From contig JAAVGX010000008.1 of NCBI GenBank assembly GCA_014800065.1, positions 1 to 14,512 on the forward strand: a stretch of DNA of 14,512 bases, read 5' to 3'. The position numbers were made by a program, and so were the translations under genes. The DNA is from Bacteroidales bacterium. Lineage in GTDB: Bacteria > Bacteroidota > Bacteroidia > Bacteroidales > Muribaculaceae. The notes under the pieces were generated by a model. That model ran no database searches and was not told where the DNA came from. It worked only from the letters and a program-made list of their open reading frames with translations. Shown piece after piece: positions 6,451-13,771 of this stretch. Within the stretch, counting starts at the first letter, position 1. Each line of letters begins with the position of its first letter.

Positions 6451-7707
6451 CTACTTGGTGGCTTTGAAGTTGAAAATGGGTTTGATGTGTTTTGTGATTT
6501 TCACTGTATCAGAGATATTATCAATTATTTCCTGAGCCGGTTTGTACACCATGGGCGATTCATCACGGGTGAAGTCGTTGACGCATTCCGAGTAGATGCC
6601 CCGCATTGAGTCTTCGAACTCGCTAATTGTCACCACCTTATAAGCCTCGCTACGGCTCATCACACGACCAGCTCCGTGAGGTGCGGAGTTATTCCAATCG
6701 GCATTTCCAAGCCCGGTACAGATCAACGACCCGTCGCGCATATTCAATGGAATTATGCACCGCTCTCCTTCCGCTGCGGAGATTGCCCCCTTACGAATCA
6801 TATTGTCGTCAGATATATAGTTATGAATCGACTCGAATTCCTCCTCAACTTCAGCTCCGTCGAAGAATTTTACCAGCAATAAGGCTATAAGGCGGCGGTT
6901 GAGCTGAGCCCAACGTTGGCAGATTCGCATATCATGGAGATAATCTTCTCGCATCTGCCCTTCAAGGTAGCATAACTCCCTGTCGATAGAAGGATTAGCC
7001 GTGTCGAATGCTTTACGCATCTGCATTATCGTACGCTGAATTTCCTTGCGGCGACCGGTTGCTTTGTACTCCTCGATGATGCGGGAAATATCTTCTTCAA
7101 GGGTATCGAATCCCTCGGTAAGATGCCCTACGGCCTTCTCCTGATAGTACTCCGCTACCTGTTTGCCCAGATTGCGCGAGCCCGTATGTATAACAAGATA
7201 GACACACCTCTCGGCATCGGTATTGAGTTCTATGAAGTGATTCCCTCCTCCAAGAGTTCCGACTGCTTTATGAATTCGATCCATATTCTTCATGTTCCGG
7301 TAACATTTCAAGTCCGTAAGCATGGCCTTGGCCTCACGATAGATATCCATCTCTTCGCCCACCAAGGGCTTGTAGTTGTACTTCGCTTCCCTTACCTTCA
7401 TACCGGAAGGCACATGCTCCATTATGTGTGTATGAAATTTATGAAAGTCTATATCGCCGATACGCCCAAGACGCACCACTCGCATACCGCAACCGATGTC
7501 TACTCCAACAATGTTGGGAATCACCTTGTCCCCAAGGTTTCCCGTAAAGCCTATAACACACCCGGCTCCGGAGTGTACATCCGGCATTATCCTGATTTTT
7601 TTGTCAGAGAAAACTTCCACCGAAAGCAAACGCTCAAGCTGGCGTATCGCTCCCTCTTCAATGTTGTCGGTGAAGATCTTTACATCGTAGTTCTTAATCG
7701 TTTTCAT
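6451..7707 (-). CDS. rtcB: RtcB-family RNA ligase, second paralogue (rtcB2)
   Basis: A 418-residue RtcB ligase, close to the usual length of about 410. The active-site residues are in place: D70 and C73 (GVDIGCGMR), H157 (GGGNHFIE), H174 (IHTGSRNLG), H295 (IHNYI) and the GMP-accepting H344 (NSAPHGAGRVMSR). It should seal RNA with 2',3'-cyclic phosphate or 3'-phosphate and 5'-OH ends. It looks more canonical than rtcB1, with the standard CGM after the metal-binding Cys and an additional charged segment around residues 195-250. I chose the ATG at 7705-7707 (MKTIKNYDVKIFTDNIEE, preceded by AAGGAAAAAACG); the longer frame from 7752 would start inside the operator palindrome and past the probable promoter. 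It is divergent from the GH110 gene. The upstream operator copy at 7745-7765 ties it to the WYL regulator and rtcB1. Confidence 0.92.
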   Translation of the reverse strand: MKTIKNYDVKIFTDNIEEGAIRQLERLLSVEVFSDKKIRIMPDVHSGAGCVIGFTGNLGDKVIPNIVGVDIGCGMRVVRLGRIGDIDFHKFHTHIMEHVPSGMKVREAKYNYKPLVGEEMDIYREAKAMLTDLKCYRNMKNMDRIHKAVGTLGGGNHFIELNTDAERCVYLVIHTGSRNLGKQVAEYYQEKAVGHLTEGFDTLEEDISRIIEEYKATGRRKEIQRTIMQMRKAFDTANPSIDRELCYLEGQMREDYLHDMRICQRWAQLNRRLIALLLVKFFDGAEVEEEFESIHNYISDDNMIRKGAISAAEGERCIIPLNMRDGSLICTGLGNADWNNSAPHGAGRVMSRSEAYKVVTISEFEDSMRGIYSECVNDFTRDESPMVYKPAQEIIDNISDTVKITKHIKPIFNFKATK

Positions 7708-7728
7708 CGTTTTTTCCTTTTTACGATG

Positions 7729-7736
7729 CAAAGTTC
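7729..7736 (-). promoter_or_regulatory. Putative -7 box of rtcB2
   Basis: On the minus strand GAACTTTG followed by CATC stands 8 bp downstream of the operator palindrome, the same distance and nearly the same sequence as before rtcB1 (4454-4461). It deviates from TAnnTTTG at the first base. Transcription start would fall near 7722, leaving a leader of about 15 bases. Confidence 0.55.
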
Positions 7737-7744
7737 TAAAAGCG

Positions 7745-7765
7745 GTGCGCAATGATTTTGCGCAC
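7745..7765. promoter_or_regulatory. Second copy of the operator palindrome, before rtcB2
   Basis: GTGCGCAA (7745-7752), TGATT, TTGCGCAC (7758-7765): an 8-bp inverted repeat with a 5-bp centre, 21 bp in all. It equals the site at 4470-4490 except in the central bases, 3.2 kb away. It sits between divergent rtcB2 and the GH110 gene, in the -33 area of rtcB2. Regulation of the GH110 gene from here is possible but its own -7 box lies 36 bp further off. Confidence 0.75.
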
Positions 7766-7800
7766 TTGTTGAATTTTTTTCGTTTCCTGATTTTTTTGGC

Positions 7801-7808
7801 TATTTTTG
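7801..7808 (+). promoter_or_regulatory. -7 box of the GH110 gene
   Basis: TATTTTTG followed by TGG matches TAnnTTTG fully and lies 16 bp before the ATG at 7825. No clear TTG is seen 19-21 bp upstream; the region is T-rich (7773-7797). Confidence 0.6.
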
Positions 7809-7824
7809 TGGTAAATTCTTTCTT

Positions 7825-9441
7825 ATGCCACGATTTCTGACCTCAATTCTGCTCTTGCTCCCGATATTGGCAAAGGCTTTTACCATCGATGTCCCCGCCG
7901 TACAGGGCGATGCTACATCTACCCTCCAAGCTGCCTTAGAACAGGCCAAGGCTCACCCCCACGAGCGAGTAACTATCCGTTTGCAACCTCACACATATAT
8001 TATATCGCGCGCCGATGCCGGTAAGTCTATCTATCATGTGAGCAACACGGCCTCTGAAATTGAAAATAGTGATCCTACCAAGCACATTGCTCTGCTCTTT
8101 AAAGATATGGCCAATGTTACATTGGATGGCAACGGCGCAACACTGCTCACCAAGGGTGAACTGACAACATTCGTAATAGATAATTGCAACAATATTCGGC
8201 TCACCGATTTCACTTTGGGCGCCAATGACCCCTCCGTTCCTGAATTCCGGGTAATTGACGTCGATTCCGCTTCTTTTAAAGCACGAATAACCAATCCTTC
8301 CAATTTTATGATTAACGACGGACGGTTTTTCTTCACCGGCCGCGGATGGACTCTTCCACACGAAAATCGCCCTTTCATCTCTCAGGTATTTTATCCTGAA
8401 CGTAATGAAACAGCCCGAATCGCCAATCCTCTGAACGGGTATATTTCTGCAGATAGTGTCGGACCGCGAACTGTGATGTTTCACTTTGAAAAGTCACCGA
8501 ATGTGAAATGCGGTGAAGTGTATCAGTTTCGCCACAGTATCCGGAATGAGGTTTGCGGACTAATCGTTGATTCAAAGGACATTACCCTTGAAAATATCCG
8601 CTTCAATTTCATGGGTAATTTCGGCGTGGTCAGTCAAATGAGCGAAAATATCACTGTGGAATCTGTAACCTGCGGTGTGCCTCCTCAAAGCGATAGAACC
8701 TGCGCCGGATTCGCCGACTTCCTGCAATTCTCTTCGTGTAAGGGTCTGATTAAGATTCACAACTGCAGCTTCGAAGGCTCGCATGACGACCCCATAAATA
8801 TCCATGGTACGCATCTGCAGGTTGTGCGCGCGGACTCAGAAACGGTAGCCGTCAAGTACATGCACCCGCAGACTTTCGGATTCCCGCCGGCTCAAGTTGG
8901 CGACAGTATCGAGTTTGTCGACAAGGCTTCGCTGCTCGGTGTTTTCGCCACTTCGGTGAAAGATATACAAGCCGTTGATTTATACACATATAATATTGTT
9001 CTTACAGACAAACTGCCGGAGGAGCTCAATCCCGATAATCTTGTGATTGAAAATATAACCTGCACGCCCGAAGTGGTCATAAGCGAAAACCGATTCGCGC
9101 GTACGCCCACTCGTGGCATACTCATCTCTACACGTCGTAAGTCGCTTATTGTCAACAATTTGTTCTTCCGAATTCCAATGCCGGCCATTTTGGTATCGGA
9201 CGACGCACGAAACTGGTACGAGTCGGGACCGGTGTACGACCTAACTATACGCGACAACATTTTCTTCGAATGTGCTTCGCCTGCTATTCTGATAAAACCC
9301 GAAACGGTATCCCCGGATGCTGTGGTCCACAAGAATATCGTCATCGAAAACAACTCCTTCGTCAATCAACCAACCCCCGCCATCGAGGTCTACGGTGCTG
9401 AGCCTGTCTTAATCCAAAATAATAACTTCAAAAATCCTTGA
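7825..9441 (+). CDS. Secreted GH110 alpha-1,3-galactosidase, right-handed beta-helix
   Basis: The 538-residue product has a signal peptide (about residues 1-18, MPRFLTSILLLLPILAKA) and then repeated beta-helix strands (VTLDGNGATL, IRLTDFTLG, ITLENIRFNFMGNFGVVSQ, IKIHNCSFEGSHDDPINIHGTHL, IVIENNSFVNQ). The segment with the Asp pair D321-D322 (GSHDDPINIHGTHLQV), the VSQMSENITVESVTCGVP stretch and the late TRGILISTRRK segment are those of family GH110, exo-enzymes that remove alpha-1,3-linked galactose from blood group B or linear alpha-galactose epitopes. It should act in the periplasm or at the surface on host mucin glycans. Bacteroides relatives are about 600 residues, so this is slightly short at the C-terminus. 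It has its own promoter; uvrB follows with its promoter overlapping this stop codon. Which GH110 linkage specificity applies is not readable here. Confidence 0.87.
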   Translation: MPRFLTSILLLLPILAKAFTIDVPAVQGDATSTLQAALEQAKAHPHERVTIRLQPHTYIISRADAGKSIYHVSNTASEIENSDPTKHIALLFKDMANVTLDGNGATLLTKGELTTFVIDNCNNIRLTDFTLGANDPSVPEFRVIDVDSASFKARITNPSNFMINDGRFFFTGRGWTLPHENRPFISQVFYPERNETARIANPLNGYISADSVGPRTVMFHFEKSPNVKCGEVYQFRHSIRNEVCGLIVDSKDITLENIRFNFMGNFGVVSQMSENITVESVTCGVPPQSDRTCAGFADFLQFSSCKGLIKIHNCSFEGSHDDPINIHGTHLQVVRADSETVAVKYMHPQTFGFPPAQVGDSIEFVDKASLLGVFATSVKDIQAVDLYTYNIVLTDKLPEELNPDNLVIENITCTPEVVISENRFARTPTRGILISTRRKSLIVNNLFFRIPMPAILVSDDARNWYESGPVYDLTIRDNIFFECASPAILIKPETVSPDAVVHKNIVIENNSFVNQPTPAIEVYGAEPVLIQNNNFKNP

Positions 9442-9468
9442 TTTCCTAAGAGAATTTTCGTAACTTTG
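9438..9468 (+). promoter_or_regulatory. Promoter of uvrB
   Basis: TTG at 9438-9440, a 20-bp spacer and TAACTTTG at 9461-9468 match the Bacteroidetes consensus well. The -33 element overlaps the stop codon of the GH110 gene. The -7 box is embedded in a short palindrome, GTAACTT-TGT-AAGTTAC (9460-9476), which could be an operator or chance. Confidence 0.7.
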
Positions 9469-9490
9469 TAAGTTACAATTTCTACTCATT

Positions 9491-11593
9491 ATGGAATTCA
9501 AATTAAATTCAGCATATAAGCCGACAGGCGACCAGCCCGAGGCTATCCGACAACTGGCCGAGGGCATCCGTGAGGGACGTCCCGCTCAGACGCTTTTGGG
9601 TGTTACCGGCTCCGGTAAAACTTTCACTATGGCCAACGTTATCAAGGAGGTTAGCAAACCAACTTTGATTTTGAGCCATAACAAAACTCTGGCTGCTCAG
9701 CTTTACAGCGAGTTCAAGCAGTTCTTTCCTCAGAACTCGGTGCAGTATTTTGTTTCATACTATGATTACTATCAACCGGAGGCCTACATCCCATCGGTCG
9801 ACAAGTACATCGAAAAGGACTTGATGATCAACGACCAGATTGAGCGTATGCGCCTTTCAACCGTGTCGGCTCTCCTATCAGGTCGTCGCGACGTGGTCGT
9901 GGTTTCTTCCGTGTCATGTCTCTACGGTATGGGTAATCCTAACGACTTTACCGATAATTCACTCGAACTCAGACGTGGCATGAACATCACACGAAATGCT
10001 ATGCTGCACCGTCTGGTTGATGCCCTGTACTGCCGCAGCGATGTGGAATTTCAACGTGGCTCGTTCCGAGTTAAGGGCGACACCGTTGACATTCACCTCG
10101 CGTACGAACCTATCGTGGTGCGTGTGGTATTTTGGGGTGATGAAATTGAATCTATAAGCACCTACCATCCCGAGGATAATTCTCATTTAGGTTCACACGA
10201 TTCGTTCAAAATATATCCTGCAAATCTGTTCGTCACCTCCCCCGCTCGTCAGAAAACTGCCATTGCACAAATTAAGGAGGACTTGGAAAAGCAGGCTATG
10301 TACTTCCGGACCGAAGGTTGCGAACTCGAAGCTCAACGCATCGAGGAACGTGTCACCTACGATATCGAAATGATTAAGGAATTGGGATACTGCCAAGGTA
10401 TCGAGAACTATTCCCGATACTTCGACGGCCGTAACGAAGGCGAACGCCCTTTCTGCCTTCTGGACTATTTCCCTAAAGATTACCTCACTATAGTCGACGA
10501 AAGTCACGTCACACTTCCCCAGGTACGTGCGATGTTCGGTGGCGACCGCTCGCGCAAGGAAAATCTGGTCAACTTCGGTTTCCGTCTCCCCGCTGCGCTC
10601 GACAACCGTCCCCTCAAATTCGAAGAGTTTGAGCAACTTACTAATCAAGTGATGTACGTCAGCGCAACACCTGCCGACTATGAGCTGGAAAAATGCGAAG
10701 GAGTGGTCGTGGAGCAGGTAATTCGTCCTACCGGGTTGCTCGACCCTCATATCAGCGTCCGGCCTTCCCTCAATCAAATCGACGACCTCCTCGAAGAAAT
10801 CCAGCTCCGTATCGAACGAAACGAACGTGTACTGGTCACTACGCTCACAAAGCGTATGGCTGAGGAGCTCAACGATTACTTCCTCAAACTCAAAATCAAG
10901 ACGGCATACATCCACAGCGATGTAGACACTCTGGACCGAATCAAAATTCTGGATGGGCTCCGTGCCGGTGATTACGATGTGCTCATCGGTGTAAACCTCT
11001 TGCGTGAAGGCCTCGACCTCCCCGAAGTATCTCTCGTGGCTATCCTCGATGCCGACAAGGAAGGCTTCCTCCGAAGCCACCGCTCCCTCACGCAGACTGT
11101 TGGGCGTGCGGCCCGTAACCTGAACGGTGAGGTGATCATGTACGCCGATACGATTACCGACTCTATGCAGCGCACAATCGACGAAACAGAGCGTCGGCGC
11201 TCCATTCAGCTCGCCTACAACGAAGAGCACGGCATCACTCCGCAGGCCATCATCAAGGCACGCAACGCCATCGTCGGCATCGACCGCGATGACTCCGAAC
11301 GTCCCGCATCTTTGCACGCAAAGCAGCCCGTAAGCGCAAAACAGCAACGCGACCGCAGGGAAAAACAACCAAAAGTGGCAATCCCATATCAGCAGGAATA
11401 TTCGGCTTCGGTGGATATCGCTGCCGACCCGGTGGTGCCATATATGAATTCCGACGAACTGCAACGCTCTATAAATCGTCTCCGCCAGGAAATGCTAAAG
11501 GCGGCAAAAGATATGGAGTTTGTTACTGCTGCTCGTCTGCGCGACGAAATTATCAAGCTCGAACAACACCTCGAAACTTTACAAGCCGGTTGA
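9491..11593 (+). CDS. uvrB: UvrABC system protein B
   Basis: A 700-residue UvrB, the damage-verifying helicase-like subunit of nucleotide excision repair, which takes DNA from UvrA and recruits UvrC. Visible parts: the N-terminal FKLNSAYKPTGDQPEAI, Walker A GVTGSGKT (37-44), the beta-hairpin YDYYQPEAYIP (91-101) that wedges the DNA, the DESH Walker B-type motif (in TIVDESHVT), helicase motifs V and VI (GVNLLREGLDLPEV, QTVGRAARN), and the C-terminal UVR motif that binds UvrC (MEFVTAARLRDEIIKLE). It is a little longer than the usual about 670 residues because of a polar linker rich in Q, K and R (about 605-635) before the UVR motif. The start ATG at 9491 fits the family start. One base separates its stop from the radical SAM gene, so the two are co-transcribed. 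Confidence 0.97.
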   Translation: MEFKLNSAYKPTGDQPEAIRQLAEGIREGRPAQTLLGVTGSGKTFTMANVIKEVSKPTLILSHNKTLAAQLYSEFKQFFPQNSVQYFVSYYDYYQPEAYIPSVDKYIEKDLMINDQIERMRLSTVSALLSGRRDVVVVSSVSCLYGMGNPNDFTDNSLELRRGMNITRNAMLHRLVDALYCRSDVEFQRGSFRVKGDTVDIHLAYEPIVVRVVFWGDEIESISTYHPEDNSHLGSHDSFKIYPANLFVTSPARQKTAIAQIKEDLEKQAMYFRTEGCELEAQRIEERVTYDIEMIKELGYCQGIENYSRYFDGRNEGERPFCLLDYFPKDYLTIVDESHVTLPQVRAMFGGDRSRKENLVNFGFRLPAALDNRPLKFEEFEQLTNQVMYVSATPADYELEKCEGVVVEQVIRPTGLLDPHISVRPSLNQIDDLLEEIQLRIERNERVLVTTLTKRMAEELNDYFLKLKIKTAYIHSDVDTLDRIKILDGLRAGDYDVLIGVNLLREGLDLPEVSLVAILDADKEGFLRSHRSLTQTVGRAARNLNGEVIMYADTITDSMQRTIDETERRRSIQLAYNEEHGITPQAIIKARNAIVGIDRDDSERPASLHAKQPVSAKQQRDRREKQPKVAIPYQQEYSASVDIAADPVVPYMNSDELQRSINRLRQEMLKAAKDMEFVTAARLRDEIIKLEQHLETLQAG

Positions 11594-11594
11594 T

Positions 11595-13463
11595 ATGAAG
11601 CAGAATAATGAAATAAATTACGATGCCTTGCGTCCTACCGACTGGCTTCCCACCTCCGTCAAAGAAATGAAAGCTCTGGGGTGGGACTACGTTGACGTGG
11701 TGCTTTTTTCCGGCGATGCCTATGTGGATCATCCTGCATTCGGAGCCGCTGTGATTGGACGTACACTTCAGAATGCCGGATACCGTGTTGCCATCGTCCC
11801 TCAGCCAAACTGGCAGGACGACCTCCGCGACTTCAAGAAATTCGGTGCCCCACGTCTGTTTTTCGGTGTTAGTCCCGGTGCTATGGATTCTATGGTAAAT
11901 CATTACACCGCTGCAAGGCGCCGCCGTTCTGATGATGCTTACACCCCGGGAGGTCGACACGGCGCTCGTCCCGACTACCCTACCATCGTATACTCTAAAA
12001 TTCTAAAGCAACTTTTCCCCGACACTCCTGTCATCGCCGGTGGAATTGAAGCTTCTCTTCGTCGTCTTTCGCACTACGATTATTGGCAGGACACCCTCCG
12101 ACCTTCCATTCTCGCCGATGCTCCGGCCGATCTTATTGTCTACGGTATGGGAGAAAAGGTGGTTCTTGACATCGCCGACCGACTTAATCGCGGTGAAAAC
12201 ATACTCCACATGACTGATTTGCCTCAGACTGTGGTTCGCCGCCCATTGGCTGATATTCCGCTCAATGACGAACATAACATCGTCCTTAATTCTTTTGAGG
12301 ATTGCTTGCAAAATAAACGTGCGCAAGCCCTCAATTTCAAACACATTGAGCAACAAAGTAACCGTCTCAAAGGCGACACTGTTCTCTGGCAAGCCACCGG
12401 CGACATCGCAATTAAGGTGAACCCTATGCTCCCGGCCATGAGTCAGGGCGAGATTGATGCTTCATTCGACCTGCCATACACCCGACTCCCTCACCCGCGA
12501 TACAAAGGAAAGACCATCCCGGCTTATGAAATGATACGCCATTCAATCAACCTCCATCGAGGTTGCTTCGGGGGATGCGCTTTCTGCACAATCTCTGCCC
12601 ATCAAGGCAAGTTCATTGCATCTCGCTCCAAGGAGTCGATTATGCGTGAGGCTCGTCAGGTCACCCGTATGCCCGACTTCAAAGGATATATCAGCGACCT
12701 GGGTGGCCCTTCAGCGAATATGTACGCCATGGGAGGCAAAGACAAGTCGCAGTGCGCAAAGTGCCTCCGCCCGTCGTGCCTGCACCCCGCTCCATGTCCG
12801 AATCTCAACACCGATCATCGACCGCTTCTCGACATCTACTCAGCCGTGGACGCTCTCCCGCAAGTCAAGAAGTCATTCGTAGGTAGTGGCGTGCGATACG
12901 ACCTCTCGATACACCATACCGGGGATGCTGCCGTCGACAGGGCAAACCGTCTCTACAACGAACAACTCATCGCAAACCATGTGAGCGGACGACTTAAAGT
13001 AGCACCTGAACACACAGCCGATAATGTGCTGAAAATCATGCGCAAACCCTCATTCGATTTATTCTACAAATTCAAGGATATTTTCGATAAGGTCAATCAA
13101 CGCGAGGGCCTCCGACAGCAAATCATTCCATACTTCATTTCATCTCATCCGGGTTGTCAAACTGAAGACATGGCAACATTGGCTGCCGAAACCAAGAAGC
13201 TCAATTTTCATCTGGAACAGGTGCAGGATTTCACTCCTACACCCATGACTTTGGCCACCGAAATATACTACTCAGGCATCCACCCTTACACAGGTAAGGA
13301 GGTCTATACCGCTGTAACACCGGAAGCCAAAGCCAAGCAACGCGAATTCTTCTTCTGGTACGACCCTGCATACCGTGCCGACATCACACGCACCCTCCAT
13401 CGAATCGGACGACCCGACCTAATCAAAACACTTTTCGGCTCAAAACCCCCACATCGAAGATAA
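11595..13463 (+). CDS. YgiQ-family (UPF0313) radical SAM protein
   Basis: A 622-residue protein from the ATG at 11595; this start is chosen because MKQNNEINYDALRPTDWLPTS is the family beginning, while an upstream in-frame ATG at 11520 lies inside uvrB. The N-terminal UPF0313 domain has a cobalamin-binding-like arrangement (DVVLFSGDAYVDHPAFGAAVIGRTL, PVIAGGIEASLRRLSHYDYW). The radical SAM cluster motif C-x3-C-x2-C is C324, C328, C331 (RGCFGGCAFC), which holds the 4Fe-4S cluster that splits S-adenosylmethionine. A second group, C387-x2-C390-x4-C395-x5-C401, is typical of YgiQ and could bind another cluster or a metal. The reaction is not known to me. It lies 1 bp after uvrB, probably in the same transcript. 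The C-terminus (GSKPPHRR) is short and basic. Confidence 0.93.
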   Translation: MKQNNEINYDALRPTDWLPTSVKEMKALGWDYVDVVLFSGDAYVDHPAFGAAVIGRTLQNAGYRVAIVPQPNWQDDLRDFKKFGAPRLFFGVSPGAMDSMVNHYTAARRRRSDDAYTPGGRHGARPDYPTIVYSKILKQLFPDTPVIAGGIEASLRRLSHYDYWQDTLRPSILADAPADLIVYGMGEKVVLDIADRLNRGENILHMTDLPQTVVRRPLADIPLNDEHNIVLNSFEDCLQNKRAQALNFKHIEQQSNRLKGDTVLWQATGDIAIKVNPMLPAMSQGEIDASFDLPYTRLPHPRYKGKTIPAYEMIRHSINLHRGCFGGCAFCTISAHQGKFIASRSKESIMREARQVTRMPDFKGYISDLGGPSANMYAMGGKDKSQCAKCLRPSCLHPAPCPNLNTDHRPLLDIYSAVDALPQVKKSFVGSGVRYDLSIHHTGDAAVDRANRLYNEQLIANHVSGRLKVAPEHTADNVLKIMRKPSFDLFYKFKDIFDKVNQREGLRQQIIPYFISSHPGCQTEDMATLAAETKKLNFHLEQVQDFTPTPMTLATEIYYSGIHPYTGKEVYTAVTPEAKAKQREFFFWYDPAYRADITRTLHRIGRPDLIKTLFGSKPPHRR

Positions 13464-13490
13464 ATACCACTCCCCAAAAACCGTCCAAAT

Positions 13491-13584
13491 AAATGTAAAG
13501 CCGCACGTCCCGCGCGCCCATTTGACCCACCACTGCCAAAAATGTACGGACGCACGTTCGGTACGTCCTTTTGACCCGCCAACG
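13491..13584. repeat. Two tandem diverged 45-bp units
   Basis: Units at 13491-13535 and 13540-13584 align without gaps at 33 of 45 positions. Shared blocks are AAATGTA at the start, CGCACGT in the middle and TTTGACCC-x-CCA near the end. The second unit can fold as GGACGCAC / GTACGTCC (13548-13555 and 13561-13568, one mismatch, loop GTTCG). Confidence 0.65.
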
Positions 13585-13604
13585 TAACACACTGTAAACC
13601 AGCA

Positions 13605-13634
13605 AAATGTAGTGACATCGCTCCGCGATGTCAC
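13605..13634. repeat. AAATGTA plus perfect 10-bp hairpin
   Basis: AAATGTA (13605-13611) is followed by GTGACATCGC (13612-13621), loop TCC, GCGATGTCAC (13625-13634), a perfect 10-bp stem. The leading AAATGTA is the same heptamer that opens both 45-bp units upstream, so this looks like a third member of the same palindromic repeat class with a different stem. Confidence 0.65.
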
Positions 13635-13658
13635 CAAAGCCTCCTGCGTAAAACCAAC

Positions 13659-13672
13659 GCCGCGCAAGCGGC
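13659..13672. repeat. Short hairpin with GCAA loop
   Basis: GCCGC (13659-13663), tetraloop GCAA, GCGGC (13668-13672). The GNRA loop would make a stable RNA hairpin. It is one member of the hairpin array in this gap. Confidence 0.5.
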
Positions 13673-13686
13673 ACTTTGTCTTTGGA

Positions 13687-13704
13687 GCCGAGCTTCAGCT
13701 CGGC
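13687..13704. repeat. Short perfect hairpin
   Basis: GCCGAGC (13687-13693), loop TTCA, GCTCGGC (13698-13704); the stem can extend by the T-A pair into the loop. Another member of the hairpin array. No T-run follows, so a Rho-independent terminator is not supported. Confidence 0.5.
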
Positions 13705-13771
13705 AAACCCGCAAGGCAAAAAAGCCCTGTAGGGGCGACATCGTCACTAACCACGGGAGAAAAAACAGGCT

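Larger units (their letters stand above)
13464..13771. other. Gene-free stretch with an array of short repeats and hairpins
   Basis: This 308-bp gap between the radical SAM gene and the TPR gene (convergent) holds two tandem 45-bp units, then at least three separate hairpins and a short GCCC-TGTAG-GGGC palindrome near 13725-13737. The pattern TGTA followed by an inverted repeat recurs (13493, 13542, 13608 and about 13729), as in repetitive extragenic palindromes of Bacteroidales. No believable ORF or RNA gene is seen. The hairpins may also serve as transcription or mRNA ends for both neighbours. Confidence 0.65.

Noticed and set aside
7708..7752. Longer start of rtcB2 at 7752
   Set aside because: The ATG lies inside the operator palindrome, upstream of the -7 box; the RtcB family sequence begins at 7707.
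10193..11464. 423-residue open frame on the minus strand of uvrB
   Set aside because: It lies entirely antisense to uvrB, shows no recognisable domain, and its long open run follows from uvrB codon usage.
11520..11594. Longer start of the radical SAM protein inside uvrB
   Set aside because: The extra 25 residues are a shadow of the uvrB UVR motif; the family start is at 11595.
13464..13771. CRISPR array or RNA gene in the long gap
   Set aside because: Repeats are diverged, few and differently spaced, without uniform spacers or neighbouring cas genes; no cloverleaf or rRNA-like sequence is seen.
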